Counted from the stretch's first letter, positions 1 through 8,959 are shown. The stretch is 38,019 nucleotides of DNA from Sphingobacteriales bacterium (GCA_015655115.1 JAATFQ010000157.1:1-38019); one strand, 5' to 3'. Program-made: numbers and translations. Notes: generated from the sequence alone by a model not told the origin.

Positions 1-394
1 GGATCAGCTTATTTTCTTCATAGCTGAGGCTGATAGAAAGGCCGTCGAATTTCAGTTCGCATACATACTCGAACTGGTTGCCTATTGATTTTTTGATACG
101 GTCGTCAAAATCTCGCAGGTCTTGTTCGTTATAGGTATTGCCTAACGACAACATAGGCCATTTATGTTTGACGGTCACGAAATTCTTTGTGATATCACCT
201 CCAACTCTCAGGGTTGGTGAATTCTGGTCCGCGAACTCAGGATATTCTTTTTCCAGGCGAGCGAGTTCTGCCAGCTTTTGATCGAACTCGTAATCGCCGA
301 TGGTTGGCATAGCCAATACGTAATAATTATAAGTATGCTGATTAAGCTCATTAATCAATGCATCCATGGTGTCTTTGATAGCAGATTGCGACAT
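1..394 (-). CDS. ligA: NAD+-dependent DNA ligase LigA (N-terminal part, cut by the window edge)
   Basis: The gene seals nicks in replicating and repaired DNA using NAD+. Translating the minus strand from the ATG at 394 gives about 131 residues that match the start of LigA. The Ia domain has an NYYVLAMPTIGDYEFD stretch (about residues 23-38), the family form of the NAD+-binding Y..DAPT.SD.EYD segment. Next come SPTLRVGG and PMLSLGNTYNEQDL, then the adenylation motif CELKFDGLS with the nucleotide-accepting lysine at about residue 115. The remaining roughly 500 residues (OB fold, zinc finger, HhH, BRCT) lie outside the window. The ATG is the natural start because the conserved domain begins within 20 residues. 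The next gene, 549-1229, points the same way with a 154-bp gap that has no obvious structure. The family call is firm. Confidence 0.93.
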   Translation of the reverse strand, partial: MSQSAIKDTMDALINELNQHTYNYYVLAMPTIGDYEFDQKLAELARLEKEYPEFADQNSPTLRVGGDITKNFVTVKHKWPMLSLGNTYNEQDLRDFDDRIKKSIGNQFEYVCELKFDGLSISLSYEENKLI

Positions 395-548
395 AATGCG
401 AAGGTACTAATTCGGCTGATTTTATTTGAATGGATTATTGATGTGTATTGTTAAAGGTATGGCGGGGGAAATAATAGAATGTCTGGTTTCAGGATCTGTG
501 CAGGTTTTATGCTGGAGGCGCTGAAGCTATCCGCAGTTACAATAGCAG

Positions 549-1229
549 CTAGCGTTCATCAAGCTCCTTTTCTATCTGATCAAAAATGGTGAGGAAGTTG
601 TTTTCCAGCTGCAGGCTAAATGTTTCCAGTTGTACTGTCAGCTGGCTGAGTTGCCCTTCGGTAAATGGATTGTTCCATAGCCGTTTGCATATCTGGTGAA
701 GTGCATAGGTGATGTTTTCAATCTTCTGATAGCTTAACAGATAGCGGCTGGAGATAAAGTTACTGATGAATTTTTCAAATTGCGCCAGGTCAGGAATTTC
801 AGCCAGTGTTAAGAACTGCGCCAGTGGTGGGGAATGGGCTTCAGTTAGCTGGATATAAAACGTATCCGCGTTAACCAGATTCCTGGTCAGCAGTAAGTGG
901 TCCAGAACCAGCTCTAGTCCGATATGGGCAAGGAAGAAAGGCTTAACAGGCCCGCTGTCCAAAACGGGGAGGATAAGTTGCTTCAGCTGCGCTGTCTGCT
1001 CAATAAAGAATTGTGACGAATGGAACTTTTTGTCGACCTCAAGATGTTTTTTCCATCCGGTAAGCAGGGAACTGAGATTAGTATCAGCCATGAATAAGCC
1101 TTCATTTTTTTGCGGATGAAGGTTCCAATCCTTGTGTGCATTTTTAACCAGATCGGGCAAGATAACGCCCATCACTATATAATCGTTGGTATTGTTGCGC
1201 TCGAAATAAAAATGTGATAGGAAGTTCAT
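549..1229 (-). CDS. AcpH-like protein (acyl carrier protein phosphodiesterase family, remote)
   Basis: This 226-residue protein opens with MNFLSHFYFE, which resembles the MNFLAH start of AcpH/DUF479 proteins. It also has a GVILPDLVK segment (about residues 21-29) where AcpH has GNLLADFV, a GWKKHLEVDKKFH segment (about 58-70), and LVLDHLL (about 107-113) matching the VMWDHFL region. AcpH removes the 4'-phosphopantetheine arm from acyl carrier protein. Whether this divergent homologue does so cannot be read from the sequence. No signal peptide or membrane segment is visible, so it is probably cytosolic. The gene is divergent from tyrS, with the two starts 84 bp apart, so both promoters lie in 1230-1313. 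The family assignment is tentative; it could be described simply as a conserved Bacteroidota protein. Confidence 0.55.
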   Translation of the reverse strand: MNFLSHFYFERNNTNDYIVMGVILPDLVKNAHKDWNLHPQKNEGLFMADTNLSSLLTGWKKHLEVDKKFHSSQFFIEQTAQLKQLILPVLDSGPVKPFFLAHIGLELVLDHLLLTRNLVNADTFYIQLTEAHSPPLAQFLTLAEIPDLAQFEKFISNFISSRYLLSYQKIENITYALHQICKRLWNNPFTEGQLSQLTVQLETFSLQLENNFLTIFDQIEKELDER

Positions 1230-1288
1230 CGCTAATAAGAATAGGTGTGATCGCTTTAAAAGTAGAAATTTTTTAACTAGGCTTTTCT

Positions 1289-1296
1289 TATATTTG
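1289..1296 (+). promoter_or_regulatory. Bacteroidota -7 element (TATATTTG) for tyrS
   Basis: TATATTTG is an exact match to TAnnTTTG and lies 17 bp before the tyrS ATG. A T-run at about 1269-1274 sits where the -33 element belongs, but it has no TTTG. Transcription would begin around 1303, leaving a leader of only about 10 nt. Confidence 0.45.
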
Positions 1297-1313
1297 GCGA
1301 AAAGTATAGAACG

Positions 1314-2600
1314 ATGACCAATTTTGTTGACGAATTAAGATGGAGAGGCATGTTACATGACATCATGCCCAATGCAGAAGATAAATTAAATGAAGGCATG
1401 TGCTCGGGCTATATCGGTTTCGATCCTACAGCAGATTCTCTTCATGTTGGCCATCTTACTCAAATAATGACCCTTATTCATTTTCAGCGTGCCGGGCATA
1501 AACCTTATGCACTGGTGGGCGGCGCAACAGGAATGGTTGGTGATCCTTCGGGAAAATCTGCGGAGCGCAACCTGCTAAATGATGAAACCCTTGCTGTTAA
1601 CCTGGCAGGAATTGAGAAGCAACTGAGTAAATTTCTGAATTTCAGTGATAGCGGCAATGGGGCGATGATGGTTAACAATGCTGAGTGGTTTAAGAACTTC
1701 AGCTTTTTAGATTTCATCAGGGATGTAGGTAAGCATATCACGGTGAATTACATGATGGCTAAAGACAGCGTTAGAAAACGTTTGGAAGGAGATACCGGAA
1801 TGTCATTTACTGAATTCAGCTATCAGCTGGTACAGGGTTACGACTTCTATTATTTATGGAAAAATCATAATTGTACTTTCCAGATGGGCGGATCTGACCA
1901 ATGGGGAAATATCCTGACAGGCACAGAGCTGATCCGCAGGAAGGAAAGCGGCACTGCTTATGGAGTGACTACACAGCTGATCAAGAAAAGTGATGGTACT
2001 AAATTCGGGAAAACAGAAAGCGGTGCGATCTGGTTGAATCCTGAAAAGACATCGCCTTACAAATATTACCAGTTCTGGCTAAATGCTACCGATGCTGATG
2101 CGAAGTTATGGATCAGGATATTTACATTATATACACAAGAGGAAATTGAAAAGCTGGAGGCGGAACATGATGCTGCTCCACATTTAAGGATCTTGCAAAA
2201 AGCGCTGGCAACGGATATTACTGTACGTACCCACTCTGAAGAAGCATTGGAGACAGCAGTTAAAACTTCAGAATTCCTGTTTGGCAATGGTGCTTTGTCC
2301 TTCCTGGAGACACTGAGCCATGAACATGTGCTGGAAATTTTTGAAGGCGTCCCTCAGTTTGTGATCAGCAGGGCTGAGCTGAGCGAAGGCCTGGATGCAG
2401 CGACTTTACTGGCGGAGAAAACAACAGCTTTCCCTTCAAAAGGAGAGGTAAAGAAAACTGTACAGGGTGGCGGATTGAGTCTCAATAAGGAAAAAGTTGC
2501 AGATGCTGCTACGCAATATACGGTGGCGAACCTGATCAATGATAAATATATTATTGTACAAAAGGGTAAGAAGAACTATTTCCTGTTTATTGCGGAGTAA
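1314..2600 (+). CDS. tyrS: Tyrosyl-tRNA synthetase
   Basis: This class I aminoacyl-tRNA synthetase charges tRNA-Tyr in the cytosol. The 428-residue length is normal for bacterial TyrRS. The ATP-binding HIGH-type motif is HVGH at residues 44-47, in the context [22 protein letters not shown] and GGSDQWGNI are the tyrosine-binding and tRNA-acceptor segments. The KMSKS-equivalent loop is KFGKT at residues 230-234, the form common in bacterial TyrRS. The C-terminal 70 or so residues ([13 protein letters not shown]) form the S4-like anticodon-arm domain. The ATG at 1314 follows a short A-rich leader without Shine-Dalgarno, as is usual in Bacteroidota. The gene ends in a strong hairpin terminator and appears to be monocistronic. 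Confidence 0.97.
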   Translation: MTNFVDELRWRGMLHDIMPNAEDKLNEGMCSGYIGFDPTADSLHVGHLTQIMTLIHFQRAGHKPYALVGGATGMVGDPSGKSAERNLLNDETLAVNLAGIEKQLSKFLNFSDSGNGAMMVNNAEWFKNFSFLDFIRDVGKHITVNYMMAKDSVRKRLEGDTGMSFTEFSYQLVQGYDFYYLWKNHNCTFQMGGSDQWGNILTGTELIRRKESGTAYGVTTQLIKKSDGTKFGKTESGAIWLNPEKTSPYKYYQFWLNATDADAKLWIRIFTLYTQEEIEKLEAEHDAAPHLRILQKALATDITVRTHSEEALETAVKTSEFLFGNGALSFLETLSHEHVLEIFEGVPQFVISRAELSEGLDAATLLAEKTTAFPSKGEVKKTVQGGGLSLNKEKVADAATQYTVANLINDKYIIVQKGKKNYFLFIAE

Positions 2601-2629
2601 TAGTTTTAGTACCATGAATGCAATATCCC

Positions 2630-2677
2630 AAAGCCTTCTCTGCTGCCGATGCTATAAGCAGCAGAGAAGGCTTTTTT
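2630..2677 (+). terminator. Rho-independent terminator of tyrS
   Basis: A 17-bp perfect stem runs from 2630-2646 to 2658-2674 with an 11-nt loop, and T's continue to 2677. The T-run is on the plus strand, so it serves tyrS. It may also block read-through from the convergent gene ending at 2703. Confidence 0.9.
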
Positions 2678-2702
2678 AGATGTAGTTGTGCAGGTTTATT
2701 TA

Positions 2703-3701
2703 CTATTGTACCAGCAGGTTGCATCCTCTGATATCGGCATTGTCAAAGCGGCCAAGGACTTCAAAAGATCCGTTAGGCAACAGACGGCCAAGGTCTTGCG
2801 TAGCGATAAAAGAACATGAATTGATATTTGCCAGGTCGATCACATTGATGCCCCCTGTTTGGTGGCTATAGAGAATAGTCAGCGGGTCGTTCGTATCCCT
2901 AAGCATGATTTTCATCCAGTTAGGGCAATCAAAGATTCCGTTTCCTGCCGAATAGGCCTGGGAAAGTAATTCTGTCATCCCATATTCACTATGTATCATC
3001 TCAACGCCAAAGCCTGCAGTAAGTATTTCATGCAGTTCTTCTCTCACCATTTCTTTTCTTTTGCCTTTCATGCCCCCGGTTTCCATTACAATCAGATTAG
3101 GGAAATTTATAGGATGCTGCTCCAGGAAATCGAGCAGGGCATAGGTAACACCAATAAGAATAGTCTTTTCTCCTGATGCCTGCTGCTCGATCAATTTGCG
3201 GTATAAATCTTCATGGTTATGCAGGAAATAGCCGCTTTGCGGGTGTTCACTTTGCTTTAACAGTGCGTCTACCATATAGATCAGCGAGGAGCCGTCACGT
3301 TCCAGATAGGAAGGTAGCAATGCCAAGATACAAGTATCTTTCGGGGTACCATAAAACTGTTCAAATGCTTTGTTAAAGCTATCTTCATACACACTGACAT
3401 CGGTCACGTAATGTTTGCTTTGCACCATGCCTGTGGTGCCGGAGCTGCTGAAAATAATTTCTGCGTCGTCGGAATTGCTGGTTACCTGGTGTGTTTTGAA
3501 AAAGCTGATCGGTAGAAATGGAATGTCTTTAACGGATTTTATATCGGTGGGGCTGACTTTTAAATGGCTGATGAAGTCCCTGTATACCAGGCAATTTTGT
3601 GCCTGATAGCGGAATATCTGTAAGGCAGTTTCATTAAACTGCTCCTCATTGCGGATAGAAAAGATTTGGGGAATAGAAATTTTCACGCCCCAAAAATACA
3701 C
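2703..3701 (-). CDS. LuxE-like acyl-protein synthetase / acyl-adenylating protein
   Basis: The 332-residue product resembles LuxE and PaaK-like enzymes that activate a carboxylate with ATP and pass the acyl group on. The ATP phosphate-binding loop SSSGTTG lies at about residues 85-91. An ALLPSYLERDGSSL segment and a HSEYGMTELLSQAY segment (the adenylate-forming A5-like YGMTE motif) follow, then a C-terminal GRLLPNGSFEVLGRFD close to LuxE. The substrate is unknown and no luciferase genes are nearby. The start is uncertain. The longest frame begins with GTG at 3701; a second GTG at 3686 gives MKISIPQIF. A -7-like TATTTTTG (3691-3698, minus strand) would favour the shorter start. The gene lies 15-30 nt after the small membrane protein gene and is probably co-transcribed with it and the acylase. 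Confidence 0.8.
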   Translation of the reverse strand: MYFWGVKISIPQIFSIRNEEQFNETALQIFRYQAQNCLVYRDFISHLKVSPTDIKSVKDIPFLPISFFKTHQVTSNSDDAEIIFSSSGTTGMVQSKHYVTDVSVYEDSFNKAFEQFYGTPKDTCILALLPSYLERDGSSLIYMVDALLKQSEHPQSGYFLHNHEDLYRKLIEQQASGEKTILIGVTYALLDFLEQHPINFPNLIVMETGGMKGKRKEMVREELHEILTAGFGVEMIHSEYGMTELLSQAYSAGNGIFDCPNWMKIMLRDTNDPLTILYSHQTGGINVIDLANINSCSFIATQDLGRLLPNGSFEVLGRFDNADIRGCNLLVQ

Positions 3702-3716
3702 AAGAAATGTCTGAAA

Positions 3717-4064
3717 TCAGCTATTCGTTTTTTTTATGGCAGCGATCCTGAAGTGGTAGCCACAATATCCGCTGATGGCGGCAACAAGGGCCCCAAGGAG
3801 GGCGGTGAGGACAAGAATAGACCACCATGCATGCAGGCCGAACATTTCTGCCACCCGCGTTACCAGCAAGTTATGGTTTGGCAGTGTTTTAAATAATGCC
3901 ATGCCTGTCCACAATAATAAGATAGCCAGGAATGGCGACCATATGGAGAGCTTTGCTGTTTTACCGATAATGCCGCAGGTAGCAAAAGAAACGGCCACAA
4001 TTATCCACCATGGTAAAACCAGCTGCAATAAAAAAGAGACGATAAGGATGACAATAAAAACCAT
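3717..4064 (-). CDS. Small integral membrane protein, function unknown
   Basis: This is a 115-residue hydrophobic protein with about four membrane segments: roughly residues 2-20, 23-33, 42-60 and 78-104. The C-terminus is basic (RIAAIKKTNS) and probably cytoplasmic. GLHAWWSIL (about 76-84) is a recognisable feature but not a known catalytic motif. I do not recognise a named family. The ATG is 2 nt after the stop of the penicillin acylase homologue, and the LuxE-like gene follows after 15-30 nt, so the three are very likely one transcript. Residue composition and operon position make it a real gene. A role as a membrane partner of the acylase is only inference. Confidence 0.75.
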   Translation of the reverse strand: MVFIVILIVSFLLQLVLPWWIIVAVSFATCGIIGKTAKLSIWSPFLAILLLWTGMALFKTLPNHNLLVTRVAEMFGLHAWWSILVLTALLGALVAAISGYCGYHFRIAAIKKTNS

Positions 4065-4066
4065 GT

Positions 4067-6505
4067 TTACTTTTTTGATATTGTTAAATGATTGAGAGAT
4101 GTTATAGAAAGATCATCTGAAGATTTCATCAGGTAGAGGTCGTACAGTTTACCGCTTGCCCATGTGTCTATCATGTTATCGTAGAAAGGGCTTCCGGGAT
4201 TGCCAGACTGTCCGCCGGGATAAACGCCATGGCCTTTAGGGATTTTCCCTAACTCTACCACCATTCTCCAGGATGGGCCATTGGTTTCGCTCAGCGCATT
4301 GATGGTACTTTTTCCGCCGCCTATCATTAAAGTTTTGGAACCAAAGCCGGGGATTTTTGCAAGATGAGGCACATTTGTACTTTTTACATTTGCCCATGCC
4401 CAGCGTTCGCCAATAGGCCCATATCTGCGTCCAAGGCTGTCGCACGCATATTTGAAAGATTCGTTTACCTGGTCGGCCAGCGTTTCTATAGCCTTGGTAT
4501 TGATATTGTCGAACCATTTTGACGATGGGTCTTTGAGGATGAGCTGAACTGTCCGGTCTCTCGATGGGTAGCGCATAGGGATGGAGGCTATGGTAAAGTC
4601 ATCATCCCAGATGTCATAAAACAACCTTTTAGTCCACAGCTCAAATACACTGGCACCAATCTCCTTCGCATCATAAAACTTGTTCCATTTTGAAGTGATG
4701 TTAAAAGCTTCTTTTTGTGTGGCATTGAGTGTTGCAGGGTCAATTTTCGACAATAATGCAGCTAGTATATCCTGAGCGAAAATGCTGTAGCTGTCGCTTT
4801 GCATCAGCCTGATACTGTCGGCTGTAGCTTTCTCTATTACTTTTAGCCTGTCGTTTATCCTTTTACCGCGTTCATATGATCCGAAGGACCAGTTGATATA
4901 GTAAGGATAGCTTTGGTCTGTGGAGGACTGGTTGGCGGAGCTTACAAATCCTCTTGCCGGGTTTTTTACCGTTGGGTTTTGTGCTGCCGGTATCCATCCA
5001 TGCCAGTCGTTTTTAGGGTCCGACCCATCCAGGATGAACTTGCCCTGGTCTTTCCATTTTAAAGGAAACTTGCCATTGGCAGTGATGGCAATATCATTAT
5101 CCGCAGAGGCAAATACAAAGTTCTGTGCAGGAGCTGTATAAAAGGTGAGGGCCTTGCGGTAATCTTTATAATTTTTGCCCCTGTTTAAATAATAAAAGGT
5201 CATCAGTTCATTAGATTCTTCGTGGGCTATCCAGCGGAGTGCATTTCCCATAGGTACATTATCAGCCATTTTAAGCTTCTTCGGCTTTTGAAAGTAGACC
5301 ACAGGTCCCTGATGGGTATAAAAGACAGTATCTACTTCAGCATTAGCACCCCTGATATTGATCTTCTCCAATCGCACACTTGTATTTTTCCACTGGTGGT
5401 TGTATTCATATTGTTTGTGGGTAATATCTTTAAATTTAATCTGGTAAAAGTCCAGCACATCTGCGGCTACATTAGTAACGCCCCAGGCGATATGTTCATT
5501 AAAGCCAATGGTAATGCCGGGTGCACCGGGCAGGGAAACACCGTAAGCATTGAGCCCGGGTGCATGCAGCTGTATCTGGTACCATATAGATGGTAAGGTT
5601 AGGTTCAGGTGTGGATCGTTCGCGAGGATGGGGTATCCGGAAGCTGTTTTTGAGCCCGATATTGCCCAGTTGTTGCTGCCTATGCCATCTTCGGCCTGTT
5701 TTGTTTTTACTGTGCTGGTAATCATTTCTGTAAAAGCATCCGGTGCTTTAGGAATTGGCAGTGGGTTGAAGTCCCATTTTGTGCCAACAGGGATAATAGG
5801 ATCTTCTTTAAAAGGATAATCAGGGAAGAGGTCGGCCGTTATTGCGGGGCCAAATTTCTTCATGATGTTGGTCATATAGAACTCGTCGGACCCCATGGCC
5901 AGTACGGCTGACATCTGTTTGAGCAGCAGTGCACATTTAAGGGGCGACCAATCTTCGGGTTTAAAGTCGAGCAGCTTATATTCCAGTGGGTAGCTTGCTT
6001 TGGATAAGGAATGGATATAAGCATTGATGCCATCTGTATAGGCTAGGAGCATTGCTCTGGATTTGGGATCTGCCATCATGCCCTTCAGCGATTTTTCGGC
6101 ACCATATACCATGCCCATACGACGCTGGTAGCGGTCTACTTCTATTGCTTTTTCGCCAACGACTTCAGAAAGGCGGCCCGCCGCATAGCGTGTTTGAAAG
6201 TCCATCTGCCACAGGCGGTGTCTGGCCGTCACATATCCCTGCGCAAAATAAACATCATGGTCATTCTGGGCAAAAATATGAGGAATCATCCTGTCGTCGA
6301 ATATTACGTTTACTGTTTTTTCGGTACCCTTAAGTTCCAGCTTGTCATATTTATTGATGCTGAGTGGTTCTGCATTTTGCCAGAATCCTGTGAAAGGATT
6401 TAAAAACTTTAATAAAGGCGGCAGATCTCCAAATTTGGTATTTAAGGCGTATGCCAGCAAAATGGGTATAACCACACAAATGAATGCTTTTAACTTGTTC
6501 CTCAT
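4067..6505 (-). CDS. Penicillin acylase family protein (Ntn hydrolase), exported
   Basis: This 812-residue precursor belongs to the penicillin G acylase / acyl-homoserine-lactone acylase / cephalosporin acylase family, which cleaves amides and matures by self-cleavage. The N-terminus has a positively charged start and a hydrophobic segment (about residues 7-22), giving an export signal or anchor. Family blocks include VIFDDRMIPHIFAQNDHDVYFAQGY (about 48-72) in the alpha-chain region. The cleavage site and nucleophile follow as DGIGSNNWAISG, with the catalytic Ser at residue 277. ANDPHLNLTLPSIWYQIQ and PGAPGITIGFNEHIAWGVTN are in the beta chain, and GGGKSTINA plus GGQSGNPGSPFYDNM are near the end. 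Length and block order are normal. The real substrate (AHL, acyl-amino acid or beta-lactam) cannot be deduced. It heads an operon with a small membrane protein and a LuxE-like gene. Confidence 0.92.
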   Translation of the reverse strand: MRNKLKAFICVVIPILLAYALNTKFGDLPPLLKFLNPFTGFWQNAEPLSINKYDKLELKGTEKTVNVIFDDRMIPHIFAQNDHDVYFAQGYVTARHRLWQMDFQTRYAAGRLSEVVGEKAIEVDRYQRRMGMVYGAEKSLKGMMADPKSRAMLLAYTDGINAYIHSLSKASYPLEYKLLDFKPEDWSPLKCALLLKQMSAVLAMGSDEFYMTNIMKKFGPAITADLFPDYPFKEDPIIPVGTKWDFNPLPIPKAPDAFTEMITSTVKTKQAEDGIGSNNWAISGSKTASGYPILANDPHLNLTLPSIWYQIQLHAPGLNAYGVSLPGAPGITIGFNEHIAWGVTNVAADVLDFYQIKFKDITHKQYEYNHQWKNTSVRLEKINIRGANAEVDTVFYTHQGPVVYFQKPKKLKMADNVPMGNALRWIAHEESNELMTFYYLNRGKNYKDYRKALTFYTAPAQNFVFASADNDIAITANGKFPLKWKDQGKFILDGSDPKNDWHGWIPAAQNPTVKNPARGFVSSANQSSTDQSYPYYINWSFGSYERGKRINDRLKVIEKATADSIRLMQSDSYSIFAQDILAALLSKIDPATLNATQKEAFNITSKWNKFYDAKEIGASVFELWTKRLFYDIWDDDFTIASIPMRYPSRDRTVQLILKDPSSKWFDNINTKAIETLADQVNESFKYACDSLGRRYGPIGERWAWANVKSTNVPHLAKIPGFGSKTLMIGGGKSTINALSETNGPSWRMVVELGKIPKGHGVYPGGQSGNPGSPFYDNMIDTWASGKLYDLYLMKSSDDLSITSLNHLTISKK

Positions 6506-6939
6506 AATTTGAATTGCGATAAACTTAAATTATCTGATCACATTTAATCAATGGCAATTTAACATAAAACCTGCAAGTTTTAAGCTTATAAATGTTTAGA
6601 AATGTAAAGGACACCGGAGCGTATACGTAATCTGCAAGTGGGTACTTTCTATGATATCTCTTATACTTTCAATCCTTGGGCCTGGTTAACATAGGTTATA
6701 TTTTCCAGATTGCAAAAATACACGGTATGCCTGCCGGGCATTTTGTATCAGTAAGTGTTTGTTTTTTACCGGTTATGAGACTCACATGTTCATTTTGCGA
6801 ACAGAATGAATTAATACCAAAACAGTATTCTTGCAATTTAGAATCCACCTTATATTTGGCTACAATAACCTGAGATTTGGTTAGGAGTACTTTATATACC
6901 ATAACTACTTTTGTGAAAGGATAATTAAACAAAAGAAAA
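6506..6939. other. Intergenic region, 434 bp, divergent promoters
   Basis: This gap lies between the divergent acylase operon and the NmrA-like gene. It is AT-rich. It contains a small stem ATGCC-TGCCG-GGCAT followed by TTTT near 6726-6745, and AATAC...GTATT arms at about 6814-6831. Open frames here on both strands show no recognisable protein. A decayed gene fragment is possible but not demonstrable. Confidence 0.4.
6831..6858 (+). promoter_or_regulatory. Candidate promoter for the NmrA-like/AraC pair
   Basis: TTG (6831-6833), a 17-bp spacer and TATATTTG (6851-6858) fit the Bacteroidota TTG-N17-23-TAnnTTTG pattern. A second exact -7 match, TACTTTTG, lies at 6906-6913, 26 bp before the ATG, but its nearest TTTG is rather far upstream. 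Either could be used. Confidence 0.4.
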
Positions 6940-7833
6940 ATGAAAATTGTAATAACCGGGTCGCTAGGATCGGTGGGTAAACCACTGACTACGATTTTAG
7001 TAAGCCAGGGACAAGATGTAACTGTTATTAGCAGCAATACAGACAAGGAAAAGGAAATTATAAATATAGGTGCCACGCCAGCTATTGGCTCGCTATTGGA
7101 CTTAGACTTTGTCACAAAAACCTTCAGTAATGCAGATGTGGTACATTGCATGATTCCTCCTGCATACAATTTGGACACCTCTATAAATCCTATGGAATTT
7201 TATAAAAGCATAGGGATAAATTTTAGAGAAGCCATTAAAAAGGCAGGAGTAAAGCGTATTACCCATTTAAGTGCCCATGGTGCACATTTAAATTATGGCA
7301 CAGGTTTAATTTTAGGATCATACTATGTGGAACAGATTCTTAATGAATTAAAGGGTGTACATATAACTCATGTGCGACCTACCTATTTTTATTATAACTT
7401 GCTAGGGTCTATGGCAGCAATCAAAAGTACTGGAAAAATTTATGCAAATTACGGTGATAGTATTATTCCAATGGTTGCTCCACAAGACGTAGCCAAAGCT
7501 ATAGCTGAAGAGATTTTCAGTCCTGGCAGCACTACTAATAGTGTTAGATATATAGGAAGTGATGAACGCACCGGAGATCAAGTGGCTCAAGTACTAGGAG
7601 CCGCCATTGGCAACCCGGCATTAGAGTGGGTTATGGTATCAGATGAGCAAATGCACATCTTATTAATAGAAAATGGTGTGCCTGATCACGTGGCTAAAGA
7701 ACTTGTTGAACTCTGGCATTCGTTAAGAGTTGGCAGATTAACAGAAGATTATTTTAAGCACAAACCTAAGTTGGGCGATGTGAATCTCGAAGATTATGCC
7801 AGGGAGTTTGCAGAAGCATATCGAAATCAATAA
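6940..7833 (+). CDS. NmrA-like / atypical SDR NAD(P)-binding protein
   Basis: The 297-residue protein is a single Rossmann-fold reductase of the NmrA/atypical short-chain dehydrogenase type. The N-terminus has the dinucleotide-binding glycine pattern in KIVITGSLGSVGKPL (residues 2-16). DLDFVTKTFSNADVVHCMIPP (about 54-74) is the usual second strand and loop, and ITHLSAHGAH is the active-site strand region. The canonical YxxxK is not clear, which is typical of NmrA-like members acting as redox sensors or quinone reductases. The next gene, an AraC-type regulator, begins 11 nt downstream, so the two are almost certainly co-transcribed. Codon choice looks more AT-rich than in neighbours, which hints at acquisition. 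The substrate is unknown. Confidence 0.85.
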   Translation: MKIVITGSLGSVGKPLTTILVSQGQDVTVISSNTDKEKEIINIGATPAIGSLLDLDFVTKTFSNADVVHCMIPPAYNLDTSINPMEFYKSIGINFREAIKKAGVKRITHLSAHGAHLNYGTGLILGSYYVEQILNELKGVHITHVRPTYFYYNLLGSMAAIKSTGKIYANYGDSIIPMVAPQDVAKAIAEEIFSPGSTTNSVRYIGSDERTGDQVAQVLGAAIGNPALEWVMVSDEQMHILLIENGVPDHVAKELVELWHSLRVGRLTEDYFKHKPKLGDVNLEDYAREFAEAYRNQ

Positions 7834-7844
7834 AATGTGTACAA

Positions 7845-8765
7845 ATGGCTGATAAGCTACATACTTTTAATACTATTAGTGAGTATCATAAATTTAGAGG
7901 ACTGCCGGCTCCCCAGCATCCTCTAATCAGTGTATCCTACTGTATACCTAATTCTAAGGATATACCGTTCAGTAGAGATGGCTTTCAAAGTTTGAGTTGT
8001 AATTTCTATATTATTATCCTGAAAAGAAATTCTAACGGCAAACTTAAGTATGGACACTATAAGTATGATTTTAATGAAGGAGTCATGATTTTCATGGCTG
8101 CAGGGCAGATATTTGGAATAGAGTCTGTCTTCAATGAAAAACCAGATGGCTGGGTATTGATGATTCATCCAGACTTTCTGGCAAAAACCCATCTTATCAG
8201 CACTATTCATCAATATGAATACTTTGGTTATGCCATACATGAGGCTTTGTTTCTTTCAAAGAAGGAAGAGATTTCTATGATAAATATTCTCAAAAGTATT
8301 CGGCATGAATATCACAGCAATATAGACCACTACAGCAAAAATATCATTATTGCGCACATTGAGTTATTACTTTCCTATTCTGAACGCTATTACAACAGGC
8401 AATTTATAACCCGTAGCATTCCAAACCACCAGGTCCTTTCTAAACTAGAAATAATCCTAAACGATTACTTTGCAACAGATAGTTTAATTGATGTTGGCTT
8501 GCCCAATGTACAGGAAATTGCAGAAAAACTATATCTGTCGCCTAACTACTTAAGCGGTCTGCTGAAAAACCTTACAGGAATGTCTACACAGCAGCACATC
8601 CATGCTAAACTTATAGAAAGTGCAAAAGAAAAGCTATCTTCTACAATGCTTTCCGTAAGTGAAATTGCATATCAATTAGGTTTTGAACATCCTCAGTCAT
8701 TTAGTAAACTGTTTAAGTCAAAAACCAGTCTTTCACCTCTGGAATTTAGACAGTCGTTTGACTAA
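7845..8765 (+). CDS. AraC family transcriptional regulator
   Basis: The protein has 306 residues. The N-terminal 190 or so form a sensing domain of the kind common in Bacteroidota AraC regulators (GVMIFMAAGQIFGIE in a cupin-like segment). The C-terminal 100 carry two helix-turn-helix units. The first is VQEIAEKLYLSPNYLSGLLKNLTG (about 224-247). The second is SVSEIAYQLGFEHPQSFSKLFK (about 270-291), followed by the family-ending SPLEFRQSF. It lies 11 nt after the NmrA-like gene and is likely to control that operon, an inference from arrangement only. No ligand can be predicted. The same AT-rich codon usage as the upstream gene suggests the two travel together. Confidence 0.93.
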   Translation: MADKLHTFNTISEYHKFRGLPAPQHPLISVSYCIPNSKDIPFSRDGFQSLSCNFYIIILKRNSNGKLKYGHYKYDFNEGVMIFMAAGQIFGIESVFNEKPDGWVLMIHPDFLAKTHLISTIHQYEYFGYAIHEALFLSKKEEISMINILKSIRHEYHSNIDHYSKNIIIAHIELLLSYSERYYNRQFITRSIPNHQVLSKLEIILNDYFATDSLIDVGLPNVQEIAEKLYLSPNYLSGLLKNLTGMSTQQHIHAKLIESAKEKLSSTMLSVSEIAYQLGFEHPQSFSKLFKSKTSLSPLEFRQSFD

Positions 8766-8959
8766 CGTAATAACTACATTGCCAATCGAGGAGACTTATA
8801 GCCAATATAGCTCTTCACTCCATCCTCTGTACCATTCCATATTTTCCGGTTATTACGAATTATAATCCAAATAAATCTTGGCATTTGGCATAATAATTAA
8901 CACTTTAGCTACTCAGATCGACTGGATTTACGGCATAATGCTTTTACAAACCCATATCT

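Noticed and set aside
2703..3701. LuxE-like gene as part of a bioluminescence system
   Set aside because: No luxA, luxB, luxC or luxD homologue is present, and LuxE-like domains are widespread outside light-producing bacteria.
4236..4517. 93-codon ORF in another minus-strand frame of the acylase gene, suggesting a frameshift
   Set aside because: The acylase frame is continuous through this region with family motifs (GGGKSTINA, GGQSGNPGSPFYDN), so there is no frameshift.
6726..6745. ATGCC-TGCCG-GGCAT stem followed by TTTT as a terminator
   Set aside because: The stem is only 5 bp and lies in a divergent promoter region with no gene ending nearby.
6696..7178. 160-codon minus-strand ORF overlapping the NmrA-like gene
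   Set aside because: Half of it is the antisense of the NmrA-like coding region, it has no recognisable motif, and its hydrophobic stretch results from the antisense codon pattern.
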